From contig JBMNLN010000001.1 in assembly GCA_050952725.1 (NCBI GenBank), positions 1-64,000 on the forward strand: a stretch of 64,000 bases of DNA. Direction: 5' to 3'. The notes below the pieces were generated by a model. The model saw only the letters and a list, made by a program, of their open reading frames with translations. It was not told the origin of the DNA and ran no database searches. The DNA is from JAQWCH01 sp050952725 (GTDB lineage Bacteria > Bacillota_I > Bacilli_A > RFN20 > CAG-826). Every line of letters starts with the position of its first letter. The stretch's first letter is position 1. Of the stretch, positions 1-7,891 are shown piece after piece. Both the position numbers and the translations under genes were made by a program.

Positions 1-789
1 TTCCTTTAAAGTGAAGTTTAGAAATTTCCACGCTCTAGTCCAATCAACATTTGATCTTACAAGTCCTTGGGTTCTCATCGACGTAGTTATTTTATCGAAA
101 TTCGACACATCGATATCCTCAGTAAGTACATACAGACCTAGGGAGTTTTTCTTACAGTATCTTTTGATTTCTTTCCATGATTCAATAATGTTTTGAAAAT
201 TTCTTTCTTGCTTTAAATCCGCTTTCGGGGTTCTATTTTCTTCCAGTGGTTTACTTGCTATTATGGAGCCCTTTAAAATGATGAATTTGTCATCTTCAAA
301 TACGCCTTGACAGTATACTTCACCATACTTTAAGTAGAATATTTTCCTACTAATCAATCTTTTGAACTCAGTTTCTAGGACCTTGAAATTTTTGTCAACT
401 TGACATTCTGCAATTCTGGACTTTAACCAATCAGCTTTTTTGTCAGATTCGACCTTTATAAATTCACTTAAGCAATCAATGTCAGAATGATCGATAATGA
501 TTTTCAAATAATCTTGTGGAATGAAAAACCACTCCGTTCCTCCACCATACTGTAAATTGTTTAGACTAAATACATTTTGAAGAAATCCCTCCGAAGAATC
601 CATGTTAGAGACGACAAATAAAGCAACTGGATATATTTCATGTGGTAGTGATGTTTGAAGAACGACTTTTCTATGGCTCGTTCCACCCGAATTCTCACCT
701 ATCCAGTTTATAGTTTGGCCTATCTTACAAATATTATGTGGCAAACTCTCGGACTGTAAAACATATATAAGTCCTTGTTTCTTAGCCAT
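1..789 (-). CDS. GIY-YIG/DUF4357-like protein, cut by window edge
   Basis: The reading frame is open without a stop from an ATG at 789 to the first base of the window (263 codons), so the C-terminus lies outside. A GAGAGGGG ribosome binding site precedes the ATG. The N-terminus (GLIYVLQSESLPHNICKIGQT with one residue omitted from view) resembles the YVL...KIGxT start of GIY-YIG/T5orf172-type nuclease domains. Near residues 165-185 the pattern VFEDDKFIILKGSIIA resembles a DUF4357 domain, which often follows a GIY-YIG domain. Both assignments are by eye. If they hold, the protein is a small DNA-cleaving or DNA-binding accessory protein. It lies on the same strand as the integrase set at 938-3156 and could belong to the same island. 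The family call is uncertain; that it is coding is fairly sure. Confidence 0.6.
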   Translation of the reverse strand, partial: MAKKQGLIYVLQSESLPHNICKIGQTINWIGENSGGTSHRKVVLQTSLPHEIYPVALFVVSNMDSSEGFLQNVFSLNNLQYGGGTEWFFIPQDYLKIIIDHSDIDCLSEFIKVESDKKADWLKSRIAECQVDKNFKVLETEFKRLISRKIFYLKYGEVYCQGVFEDDKFIILKGSIIASKPLEENRTPKADLKQERNFQNIIESWKEIKRYCKKNSLGLYVLTEDIDVSNFDKITTSMRTQGLVRSNVDWTRAWKFLNFTLKE

Positions 790-937
790 AATTACCCCTC
801 TCGTATATGCTATTCACATATTGATTAATAGTGTTATCGTCCTACTGCTTGTATTTTCCTATCGTACACCAATAGACAACTTACGTTTTCCGTTAGTTTC
901 TTACTGGTGTAGCCGTTCACTTAGGTTATCTATTTTT

Positions 938-1150
938 TTAAGGTTTTTTGACTTTGTGTTTTTTGACTTTGTTATCGGCGGTTAAACTTTCTTGGAATTC
1001 TTCCAGTGCTTCTTTCGTTACTCGATAGGAATTTCCAAGTTTGAACGCTTTGAGTTTACCTGTAGCAATATAGTTCCACACCGTCCGATTTGAAACCATA
1101 AGGTATTCCGCTACTTCGGCAAGAGTATATGTTCTTCCTAAGTCACTCAT
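938..1150 (-). CDS. Excisionase-type helix-turn-helix DNA-binding protein
   Basis: A 70-residue protein. YTLAEVAEYLMVSNRTVWNYI followed by GKLKAFKLGNSYRVTKEALEEF (shown here in parts) is the standard winged HTH of the MerR-like/excisionase (HTH_17) family, which binds att-site or promoter DNA. The C-terminal tail is Lys-rich (KVKKHKVKKP). The gene starts inside the stop of the preceding gene (ATGA-type overlap at 1147-1150), so it is the last gene of a four-gene set with the tyrosine recombinase at 1890. By analogy with other integrating elements it probably acts as the recombination directionality factor. It could instead be a simple transcriptional regulator. The HTH call is firm, the excisionase role is inference from context. 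Confidence 0.8.
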   Translation of the reverse strand: MSDLGRTYTLAEVAEYLMVSNRTVWNYIATGKLKAFKLGNSYRVTKEALEEFQESLTADNKVKKHKVKKP

Positions 1151-1893
1151 TTAATGCCACCTCCATACTTTTTATCAATTAAGGATTCAATGAGTTGAAT
1201 TCCTTTTTGCAGAACTAGGACATTACTTACAACCTGGGTTTTGGTAAGTCTAGCTTCACTTGTCACAATAATTCGAAAATAGTTTTCTTTGACAAAGTGC
1301 GGCTTCGGTTGATCGTTATCATCGAAGACACCCGCAAGTCTTAAAATCTCGCTTATTGCACTTGCTGAAGGTGGTTTGACATATTTGAGTTTGGTTGCAA
1401 TATTAACAAAATTAACGGGACTAATCCTAGCACCGAAGATTGTTTTAATCGTTTTGACATAGGGTGCATAGGTTCTTTCTTTTGCTTCGAGTACTTCTAC
1501 CCTGGAGAGCAAGATGTTTCGCTCTTCAATGAATCGTTCTCTGTCTTCGATTGATTCAAGGTCATTGGGAGTAAGGTTTCCTTCATTATGTTCACGGTCA
1601 AACTTGTGTTTCATAACTTGGGTATAGAATTTTATGCCGTCACCTGAGTGATCCATTTCTGATAGTTGTTTAAATACTGCAATATCAATTACTTCAATAC
1701 GCTTGTTTTGCCCATCGATATTAGCGGTGATTCTTTCTGTTATGACTAAATCTTTTACTTTAGGATCATCTCGTTTTAATTTGAACCGTTTTAACGCATC
1801 GTTAAGACTAACGAATAGTTCATCGTCAATTACGGCCACAAGCACTTTTGGGAAATCTTTTAAGTATAGGTAATAAACCGACTGTTTTATCAT
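1147..1893 (-). CDS. Phage antirepressor-like protein (KilAC-like C-terminus)
   Basis: A 248-residue protein. The first ~80 residues (DDELFVSLNDALKRF region) look like a divergent BRO/antirepressor N-domain. Residues ~115-140 are a Glu/Arg-rich helix, probably coiled coil. Residues ~150-215 have the order expected of a KilAC domain: SPVNFVNIATKL, SEILRLAGVF, then P..HFVKENYFRIIV. Phage antirepressors with KilAC domains bind DNA or repressors and lift lysogenic control. The gene overlaps the recombinase stop by 4 bp and the HTH gene start by 4 bp, so all are translated together. A role in controlling the element's excision is inferred from this position. The KilAC match is by eye and moderately confident; the N-terminal domain is not assigned with confidence. 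Confidence 0.5.
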   Translation of the reverse strand: MIKQSVYYLYLKDFPKVLVAVIDDELFVSLNDALKRFKLKRDDPKVKDLVITERITANIDGQNKRIEVIDIAVFKQLSEMDHSGDGIKFYTQVMKHKFDREHNEGNLTPNDLESIEDRERFIEERNILLSRVEVLEAKERTYAPYVKTIKTIFGARISPVNFVNIATKLKYVKPPSASAISEILRLAGVFDDNDQPKPHFVKENYFRIIVTSEARLTKTQVVSNVLVLQKGIQLIESLIDKKYGGGIK

Positions 1894-2825
1894 TTGTTTT
1901 CTTGTCCTTTCTTTGGTTTGAATAATGCATCGGAAACGAGTTGATTCGTATTGGAGTTTAGTCCTTCCACCATGTGCGAATAAATCTGCGTTGTTGAGAT
2001 GTTTTTGTGACGCAAAGCCTCTTGTGTTTGGAGAATGCTCGCTCCTCTTAAAAGGGCTGTTGTCGCAAATGTGTGGCGCAATGAATGAACACTATACGCT
2101 CTAGAGTTGTAACCGATTGAAATCAGCAAATCTTTGATTTGGGTTCTTATCATCTTTGTTGATAGTCGTTTTCTCACTCCTTTGACTGGTTTGGTTAAAA
2201 ATAGTGGTGTGCCACGAACATCATCTGAAATTGAATTGGAATCGATTGCGGCTAGATATTCTTGGATTGCTCCAAATGTTTCTTCCGAGAGCTTAACGAA
2301 TTCAGCTTTGGAATCTCTTCCTTTTCCTTGGATATGAAGCACCGCTTCTCCTTGGACAATATCGATGTCTTCGACATTTGCTCTTTCGGCTTCAATGCTT
2401 CTAATTCCAGTAGTAAGAAAAAGGACAACGAGAGCATAATCTCGTTTACCAATTTCGTTTACTGCTTTCTTTTTAGCTTTGTTGATTAATTTGATCGAGT
2501 CCTTAATGGATAGCGGCATTCGTTTAAAAGTCGTTTCCACTTTACAGCCTCGTACTTGATAACTGATGTCGTCATAAACTCCCATGAACTTCAAATATTT
2601 GAAAAAACCTCGTAACACAACGATATATTTTTGTACCGAGGCACTGCTTAAACTTTTTAGGCTTTCCTCTTTAAAAGCGAGTAGGTCATTCCTTGTTGGC
2701 TCAAGAACATTTCGCTTTTCGAGAAACTGCCCAAATGTTAAAAGGATGTTTCGATATCCTATTTTTGAGTTTTCTTTTAAATCGATATAATTCAAATAGT
2801 TGGTAATTTCATCATTGATGTTCAT
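1890..2825 (-). CDS. Tyrosine recombinase/integrase (XerC/D-like)
   Basis: 311 residues, the usual size for phage-type and Xer-type tyrosine recombinases. A SAM-like N-terminal domain (~1-90) is followed by the catalytic domain. The conserved set is visible: Arg142 in TTGIRSIEA, Lys168 in IQGKGR, His247 and Arg250 in HSLRHTFAT, His273 in LRHKNIS, and the nucleophile Tyr282 in IYSHM. It cuts and rejoins DNA at specific sites through a 3'-phosphotyrosine. It overlaps the XRE regulator upstream and the antirepressor-like gene downstream. No chromosomal dif site or tRNA target is visible next to it, and the gene neighbourhood is that of a mobile element, so integration/excision is more likely than chromosome dimer resolution. 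Confidence 0.92.
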   Translation of the reverse strand: MNINDEITNYLNYIDLKENSKIGYRNILLTFGQFLEKRNVLEPTRNDLLAFKEESLKSLSSASVQKYIVVLRGFFKYLKFMGVYDDISYQVRGCKVETTFKRMPLSIKDSIKLINKAKKKAVNEIGKRDYALVVLFLTTGIRSIEAERANVEDIDIVQGEAVLHIQGKGRDSKAEFVKLSEETFGAIQEYLAAIDSNSISDDVRGTPLFLTKPVKGVRKRLSTKMIRTQIKDLLISIGYNSRAYSVHSLRHTFATTALLRGASILQTQEALRHKNISTTQIYSHMVEGLNSNTNQLVSDALFKPKKGQENK

Positions 2826-3156
2826 GGGATTTATTCTCGTTTCTTCCGACCAGATACCAAGGCGCTTTGCAATAGCCGAGTTCGATTCGTCGCCTTTGAT
2901 AATTGGCTTCTAATTCGACGAGTTTTTGGATGCTTACTTTTAGTTCTGAAGCAAGACAAACATAGAGCAAAGCGCTCATCCGATGTCCTCTTTCTCCAGA
3001 CTCCAATTGGTAGTAATTTTTCTTGTCGAGATAAATACGCTCGGCCAATATTTCGGTTGTTAAGCCGGCATCGTACTTTAAATCAATAAGATAGGCGCGC
3101 ATCAAAGCCTTTTGCTTCTTTGGTTGAGGCATATCTGTGCTTTTGTTTTCTTCCAT
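2812..3156 (-). CDS. XRE-family helix-turn-helix regulator
   Basis: A 114-residue protein. Residues ~20-80 form a Cro/C1-type HTH: LIDLKYDAGLTTEILAERIY, then YYQLESGERGHRMSALLYVCLASEL. Its ATG is preceded by AAAAGGAGAG. It is the first gene of the leftward set and overlaps the tyrosine recombinase by 14 bp. It lies head-to-head with a second XRE gene at 3340 across a 180-bp AT-rich region with several -10-like hexamers. That layout is typical of the control region of an integrating element, where the two regulators set the direction of expression. DNA binding is expected from the family; the operator was not identified. Confidence 0.8.
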   Translation of the reverse strand: MEENKSTDMPQPKKQKALMRAYLIDLKYDAGLTTEILAERIYLDKKNYYQLESGERGHRMSALLYVCLASELKVSIQKLVELEANYQRRRIELGYCKAPWYLVGRNENKSHEHQ

Positions 3157-3339
3157 TTAACTCTCCTTTTGCATTATTTTATCGAGAGTTATTTGGAGAA
3201 AAATTACAGAACGACACTTTATTTAGTTTGTATTATGTAATAGGACAATTATAATAGTTTTTTCGCAAAAATGCTTGTTACTGTGTTATAATCGTTTTTG
3301 CTATATAATGTTTTATATTACACATTAAGGGAGAACACT

Positions 3340-3948
3340 ATGGAAAGAATTGACGAATATGGCGCAAATTTAATGAAGAATATCGGCGCAAGACTTAAAT
3401 ATCTACGCAAACATTATGCCGTCCAAGTTGATCGTCTGACCGAAGCTTTGGGTGTATCGCGTAATCAATATTATCTATATGAACAAGGCGCAAGTGCGAT
3501 TAGTATTGTCGGTCTTAAAAGGATAGCGGACTTCTATCATGTAAGCTTAGAACTGCTTACCAATAACCATTTACCCGACCTTGGTTCTTCTACCTTTTTC
3601 CACTGCTACACAATCGACTCTTCTGATGAACTTGTTAAAGCTAAAGAAGTGTATATTTCTAATCGCAATGACTCGCTAATTTTTATTAAAAGTAAAGATA
3701 AATTCATGCTCTTTGAAACAATGCAAAATTGTCCGAACAGTAATGGCGTTTACTTATTTGAACATAAAGGAATTAAAAAAGTAGAGGAATTATTGTTCGT
3801 CGATAATCCATCAGAAAAGAATGGAACGGTACTTCTTCTAACTAAGAAAGACAATCCATTGAGTGTAAAAAGAAAAGAGCTTTTTATTCTAGCTCGGCAT
3901 ATTGGCGATTATATTGAAAGTGTTCCTGGACATTTCATTGAACAATAG
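3340..3948 (+). CDS. XRE-family transcriptional regulator
   Basis: The ATG at 3340 is chosen because AAGGGAG lies just upstream; an in-frame start at 3298 has none. 202 residues. The N-terminal ~70 residues are an XRE HTH (IGARLKYLRKHYAVQVDRL, then YYLYEQGASAISIVGLKRIA). The C-terminal ~120 residues have no catalytic LexA/Ser-Lys pattern that I can see. The end (RKELFILARHIGDYIES) is helical. It faces the leftward integrase operon and sits upstream of the serine recombinases at 4228, so it may regulate either. Its function is inferred from fold and position only. Confidence 0.8.
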   Translation: MERIDEYGANLMKNIGARLKYLRKHYAVQVDRLTEALGVSRNQYYLYEQGASAISIVGLKRIADFYHVSLELLTNNHLPDLGSSTFFHCYTIDSSDELVKAKEVYISNRNDSLIFIKSKDKFMLFETMQNCPNSNGVYLFEHKGIKKVEELLFVDNPSEKNGTVLLLTKKDNPLSVKRKELFILARHIGDYIESVPGHFIEQ

Positions 3949-4045
3949 TCTTCAGTTTGACCATACAACTCCAATTTTAATTTTTATACAATAATCTCGG
4001 CTCAAGATTACCAAGGTCATTCTTTGTTCTACGAAGGAGCAAGGG

Positions 4046-4162
4046 ATGAACACAGCAGTTAAAAACAAACTTATTTTACATATAATTACCCTTCTTTTTG
4101 TGAAGGGTTTTTTAAGTTTGGATGAATATTTTCAAATACGAGATTTGATTATCACTAATTGA
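4046..4162 (+). CDS. Small recombinase-associated protein, 38 residues
   Basis: An ATG at 4046 follows a good site, AGGAGCAAGGG, and opens a 38-codon frame ending in TGA at 4160-4162. The pattern LLFVKGFLSLDEYFQIRDLI resembles SHOCT-like short helices (G-hydrophobic-S/T-x-E/D-E-[YF]). Small proteins of this look commonly sit just upstream of large serine recombinase genes in Bacillota elements. The recombinase at 4228 follows 65 bp later. A hairpin at 4088-4108 (ACCCTTC/GAAGGGT followed by six T) falls within the frame; it may be a terminator or attenuator for an upstream transcript, or simply coding sequence. Function is unknown; coding status is supported by the ribosome binding site and context. 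Confidence 0.5.
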   Translation: MNTAVKNKLILHIITLLFVKGFLSLDEYFQIRDLIITN

Positions 4163-4227
4163 ATTTTTAAGTTATAAAACAAACAAGCGAGTAATACTAC
4201 TCGCTATCGAAAGGAGATAAACAAGAT

Positions 4228-5829
4228 ATGACGAAAACTATCGAAGTGATTATGCCGGTTAAAGTCGATACTTCACTTACTAAAACTAATAAAACAAAAC
4301 TGCGGGTTGCCGCTTATGCTCGGGTGTCCACTGATGAAGACGATCAAGTTAATTCTTTTAAGGCACAAGTTGACGAATACACCGAACGGATTAAGTCTAA
4401 TCCCGATTGGGAATTTATAGGCATGTTTGCCGACAAAGGAATTACTGGGACTCAAGCTAAAAAGCGTCCTGAGTTCATGAGAATGGTTGAACTAGGAATG
4501 AACAAGAAAATCGACCTTATTCTCGTCAAATCAATTTCTCGTTTTTCTCGCAATACGGTTGATGTTCTTACTACTGTTCGGGAACTTAGAAATAACGGTT
4601 GTATCATCTTTTTTGAAAAGGAGAACATTCGCAGTGACGACACAAAAATTGATTTTGTTTTAACGGTTCTTTCAAGTGTTGCTCAAGAAGAAAGTCGTTC
4701 AATTTCCACTAATGTTAAATGGAGCATTGAGAAACGATTTAAGAATGGCATCGCCCACATAACAAGAATGTATGGTTATCAAAAAGATGAGAACGGGAAA
4801 TTTGTTATTAATGAAAAAGAAAGCAGAGTAGTTCGTCTTGTCTTTTCGCTTTTCATTGAGGGATACAATATTAACGATATTGTCAAAATTCTAAATGATC
4901 GTAAAATACCTACCTTAAGAGCCAAGTCTTGGGTTTATTCTACGGTTCGTGGATTATTAACAAATGAAAAGTATACTGGTGATGCAATTTTACAAAAAAC
5001 TTGTACTCCCGATTACTTAACGCATAAACAAGTTAAAAACGATAATCTCGAACCAAAGTATTATGTCCATAATCATCATGAAGGGATAATTTCAAAAGAT
5101 GATTTCATAACTGTTCAATCAATGCTTACTGTTCGTCGAACAAATCAAATGACCAAATATCCTCTTACAAATCTTGTTTATTGTGAGGAATGTCAGCGGA
5201 AACTACATCGCCATTTAATCAATCATAACCGTCCAAGCGAATTTGTTGTTTTGAATTGTGATCATAATCCCACAACGATAAAAGAATGCTCTAGTCCACG
5301 GATACCTTATAATCTCGTTTGGGGTGCTGTTAAAGACTCAATTCACGAGCTTTTCAATCATCAATCTGTTTTGAACGAATTAAAGAATCTACTACTCCTT
5401 TCGGTTGAGAATAACGACTTAACCATTAAATTGAGAGATAAGCGTTTTCAGCTCAACGCTGTAATTGCTAAAAAGGCAAATGGCATTAATCAAAAATTAC
5501 TAGATGCAGAAAAATTACTTCGAAATGAAATACGAGAACTTGAAAGCATTGTCAGTTCTTCTGTCCGTAATAATAATTTGATTCAAATTATGGATTCAGT
5601 CATCGCAGATGAAGATTTCGTTAAGGATACTCTTATAATAAAGTCTTTTTACAAAATCATCGTTGCAAGTCCCGAGGAGTTAGTTTTGGTTATCTCGGGA
5701 TCCAAAGATACTGAAGAATTGTCAAAGTCAATTGAGGAACTAAAAACTCTTCCCCTGCTTCTTTCAAAACTCTATATCGACTACGATCAACAAAAAGGAA
5801 TTAAATATCGGGTGGTTTATCATGTGTAG
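4228..5829 (+). CDS. Large serine recombinase 1
   Basis: 533 residues. The resolvase domain begins at ~26 with AAYARVSTDED, where Ser34 is the predicted nucleophile, and includes DLILVKSISRFSRN (~110) typical of the family. A recombinase domain follows (~175-275, RMYGYQKDENGKF onward). A zinc ribbon with Cys pairs comes next (LVYCEECQRKLHRH and later LNCDHN/KECSSPR). A coiled-coil region (~380-450) comes last, as in phage-integrase-type serine recombinases. AAAGGAG precedes the ATG. Its stop overlaps the start of the second recombinase (ATGTGTAG), so both are translated together. Such pairs usually act jointly on att sites. All expected motifs are intact, so it is probably active. Confidence 0.93.
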   Translation: MTKTIEVIMPVKVDTSLTKTNKTKLRVAAYARVSTDEDDQVNSFKAQVDEYTERIKSNPDWEFIGMFADKGITGTQAKKRPEFMRMVELGMNKKIDLILVKSISRFSRNTVDVLTTVRELRNNGCIIFFEKENIRSDDTKIDFVLTVLSSVAQEESRSISTNVKWSIEKRFKNGIAHITRMYGYQKDENGKFVINEKESRVVRLVFSLFIEGYNINDIVKILNDRKIPTLRAKSWVYSTVRGLLTNEKYTGDAILQKTCTPDYLTHKQVKNDNLEPKYYVHNHHEGIISKDDFITVQSMLTVRRTNQMTKYPLTNLVYCEECQRKLHRHLINHNRPSEFVVLNCDHNPTTIKECSSPRIPYNLVWGAVKDSIHELFNHQSVLNELKNLLLLSVENNDLTIKLRDKRFQLNAVIAKKANGINQKLLDAEKLLRNEIRELESIVSSSVRNNNLIQIMDSVIADEDFVKDTLIIKSFYKIIVASPEELVLVISGSKDTEELSKSIEELKTLPLLLSKLYIDYDQQKGIKYRVVYHV

Positions 5830-7342
5830 TGTTAGTGTTATACCAGTCGATGTTGGCACTTTCGTTCGTAAAGAAAGGGTTGCAATCTATGCTCGAGTAT
5901 CCACTGTTAGTGATGAACAAGAATCGAGTTATGAGCTTCAAGTTAATGAACTCATCAAATCTGTAAACGCAAATCCATCTTACGAGCTCGTTAGCGTGTA
6001 CGCAGACAAAGAAAGTGGGATGGACACGGTAAATCGTCCTGCCTTTAATAATATGATGGCTCTTGCTCGTAAGGGTGGTCTTGATATGATCTTTACGAAA
6101 TCAGTATCTCGCTTTGGCCGCAACGCAATCGAGGTTCCTGAACTCATTCGTGAACTCCGAAGTTGTGGTGTTACTATCTTCTTTGAAAAAGAAAACATTT
6201 CTACCAAAGATTTCTCTGATGAATTCATCCTTAATATTCTTGCTGGTATTGCCGAAGAAGAATCACGACAAATCTCCGAAAATCTCCGTTGGACTTTCGC
6301 TAAAAAAATGAGCAAAGGACTCAACACCACCGTCAGATTATTTGGTTATAAAATAATCGCTAATGATTACATCATTGTTCCCAGTGAAGCCGAAGTTGTT
6401 AGACAAATATTTGATTGGTATATCAATAAAGTATCGTACACTACTATGATTCAATCGTTGCACGAACTAGGAATAAAATCTCCTTCTGGTAATGAATATT
6501 GGACTCGCTGTGTTATTGAAAGTATTTTACTTAATGAAAAATACTGCGGGGATATGTTACTTGGTAGAGGGAGAGAATTAGCTAGATCCAACAAATGTCT
6601 TTTTAATGGAAATGAAAAAATGTATTTAGTCCGTAATAATCATCAAGGCATTATAAGCCGTGATGATTTTGAGTTTGTCCAAGAAGAGAGAAAAAGACGA
6701 ACGAAATATCATCGTAGCAATACCACTCAAACGCTTAAAGAAGAATCTAAATATTTCTATTGTGTCGATATAGGAAAGCACTTCATCTACAAAGTTGAAC
6801 AGCCAAAAGGGAAATATTCTATTCCTGTTCTTCTTTGTGTTAAGAACGGTAAACGAAAAATGTTCCAATACAAGTATGTCGTCGAGGGCATTACTTTAGC
6901 TTGTGAAACTACTCTAAAAAAATTTAAACTTATCACTGAACACTATCTGTCCACTAGAAGTATTATTCTAGATAAGATTAATAAAAAACTATCCAAGCTA
7001 GAAAGTACTCTTCCTGGAGAGAAAGATATTGATGTTAAGTTGAGTATTTATAATGAGATTTCAGTTCTAAAGCTTCAACAAGGTAGCTTTCAAAATATCG
7101 ATATTGAACTAAAAAGCATAAGATTAGCACTGCTTTCGCTTGGTAATGGGTTTGATATAAGGGTTCTTAAAAAGGTTTTCTCGGAAGTGTTAATAGATGA
7201 TAATCACTTTTACTTAGTGATGAATCCAACCAATTCTTCATTCGATTTGAAAGGCGAATATCACATTTTCCAAACCGTCCAAATCGATGCCATTTCCAAT
7301 TATAAACCACTTAAGTTGTTCTTTTCGGTTGTGTTGGTATAG
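5822..7342 (+). CDS. Large serine recombinase 2
   Basis: 506 residues, starting within the stop region of recombinase 1. The resolvase domain starts at ~19 (AIYARVSTVSDEQ, predicted nucleophile Ser27) and has DMIFTKSVSRFGRN and VTIFFEKENIST. A recombinase domain spans ~170-270. Where recombinase 1 has its zinc-ribbon cysteines, this protein has KYFYCVDIGKHF and VLLCVKNGKRK, so the metal-binding Cys pairs appear lost. A coiled coil follows (KINKKLSKLESTL). The divergence of the zinc ribbon suggests a different role in the synapse from its partner, but that is inference. It is the last gene of the module; two copies of a 19-bp repeat follow its stop directly. Confidence 0.92.
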   Translation: MCSVSVIPVDVGTFVRKERVAIYARVSTVSDEQESSYELQVNELIKSVNANPSYELVSVYADKESGMDTVNRPAFNNMMALARKGGLDMIFTKSVSRFGRNAIEVPELIRELRSCGVTIFFEKENISTKDFSDEFILNILAGIAEEESRQISENLRWTFAKKMSKGLNTTVRLFGYKIIANDYIIVPSEAEVVRQIFDWYINKVSYTTMIQSLHELGIKSPSGNEYWTRCVIESILLNEKYCGDMLLGRGRELARSNKCLFNGNEKMYLVRNNHQGIISRDDFEFVQEERKRRTKYHRSNTTQTLKEESKYFYCVDIGKHFIYKVEQPKGKYSIPVLLCVKNGKRKMFQYKYVVEGITLACETTLKKFKLITEHYLSTRSIILDKINKKLSKLESTLPGEKDIDVKLSIYNEISVLKLQQGSFQNIDIELKSIRLALLSLGNGFDIRVLKKVFSEVLIDDNHFYLVMNPTNSSFDLKGEYHIFQTVQIDAISNYKPLKLFFSVVLV

Positions 7343-7405
7343 GTTCGCTATCTTACAATGAAGTTTACTTTTCGGTCATAAAATAAGTTCGCTATCTTAC
7401 AATGA
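7343..7405. repeat. Two direct copies of a 19-bp sequence after the recombinase stop
   Basis: GTTCGCTATCTTACAATGA occurs at 7343-7361 and again at 7387-7405, a 44-bp period, starting immediately after the TAG of recombinase 2. Directly repeated short sequences at the end of a serine recombinase module can be recombinase binding sites or part of an attachment site. This is inference; no second far copy was seen in the window. Confidence 0.6.
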
Positions 7406-7476
7406 GATTTTATCGATTTTCGGGAGTTCGACTTATTTTTTTTATTTGGCTCTTTAATTTTCATCATAAACAAAAG

Positions 7477-7503
7477 AAAAACGACCATTTTCGGTCGTTT
7501 TTG
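7477..7503 (+). terminator. Intrinsic terminator after the recombinase pair
   Basis: The stem ACGACC/GGTCGT with loop ATTTTC is flanked by A-run and T-run (AAAAACGACC...GGTCGTTTTT), so it can work in both directions. It would end the serine recombinase transcript. Confidence 0.7.
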
Positions 7504-7575
7504 CTCATTTTTTGCTTATTTTAAGCGAGTAATCAAACACGATTTTGTGTTGAGTTAACTATTTTGATACACTAG

Positions 7576-7604
7576 CGCACCCCTGACAAATTTTACGCAC
7601 CCCT
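7576..7604. repeat. Two copies of CGCACCCCT, 20-bp period
   Basis: CGCACCCCT occurs at 7576-7584 and 7596-7604, separated by GACAAATTTTA. Repeated short boxes like this occur at the ends of some transposable elements. No transposase in the window can be tied to them. They lie downstream of the DUF4143 gene. Confidence 0.4.
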
Positions 7605-7629
7605 AAATTTATGGCTTTGTTTAGCCATT

Positions 7630-7887
7630 TTAAATTCCAACAAAATAAAATCCGTTATATAATTTTGCGACCTCTAACCACTTTAAAAACTTATCATAGT
7701 CTTTGGGTTTCTCTTCTATAATTTTATTTATGATTTTTTCAACATCGTTTTCATTGTAATAATGATACCCATTAATATCAAATAATCTTTCCTTCGGATT
7801 ATCATATGTACAATCATTTAATATTTTTCCGTAATATTCTACAAATAAATCTATATTATCAACATAGATATATAACGAATCATTCTC
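7630..7887 (-). pseudogene. Coding-like fragment without a start codon
   Basis: A frame of 85 codons plus TAA has clear protein-like composition (DNIDLFVEYYGKILND, then ENDVEKIINKIIEEKPKDYD, ending NGFYFVGI). It begins right after an in-frame TAG and contains no ATG, GTG or TTG that would give most of the protein. In the neighbouring frame an ATG with AGGAG just upstream opens and closes after ten codons, so a one-base frameshift near the 5' end would explain the pattern. It lies 4 bp downstream of the DUF4143 ATPase gene on the same strand and may have been its co-transcribed partner. The product family is not recognised. It is most likely a broken gene; a wrong base call would look the same. 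Confidence 0.45.
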
Positions 7888-7891
7888 CTAA

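Noticed and set aside
11..196. Forward frame of 61 codons at the left edge
   Set aside because: It lies opposite the long open minus frame of the GIY-YIG/DUF4357-like gene, which has a ribosome site and protein-like composition; the forward frame is its shadow.
4088..4113. Terminator-like hairpin ACCCTTC/GAAGGGT with T-run
   Set aside because: It falls inside the 38-codon gene at 4046, so it was not listed as a separate terminator; it may be coding sequence.
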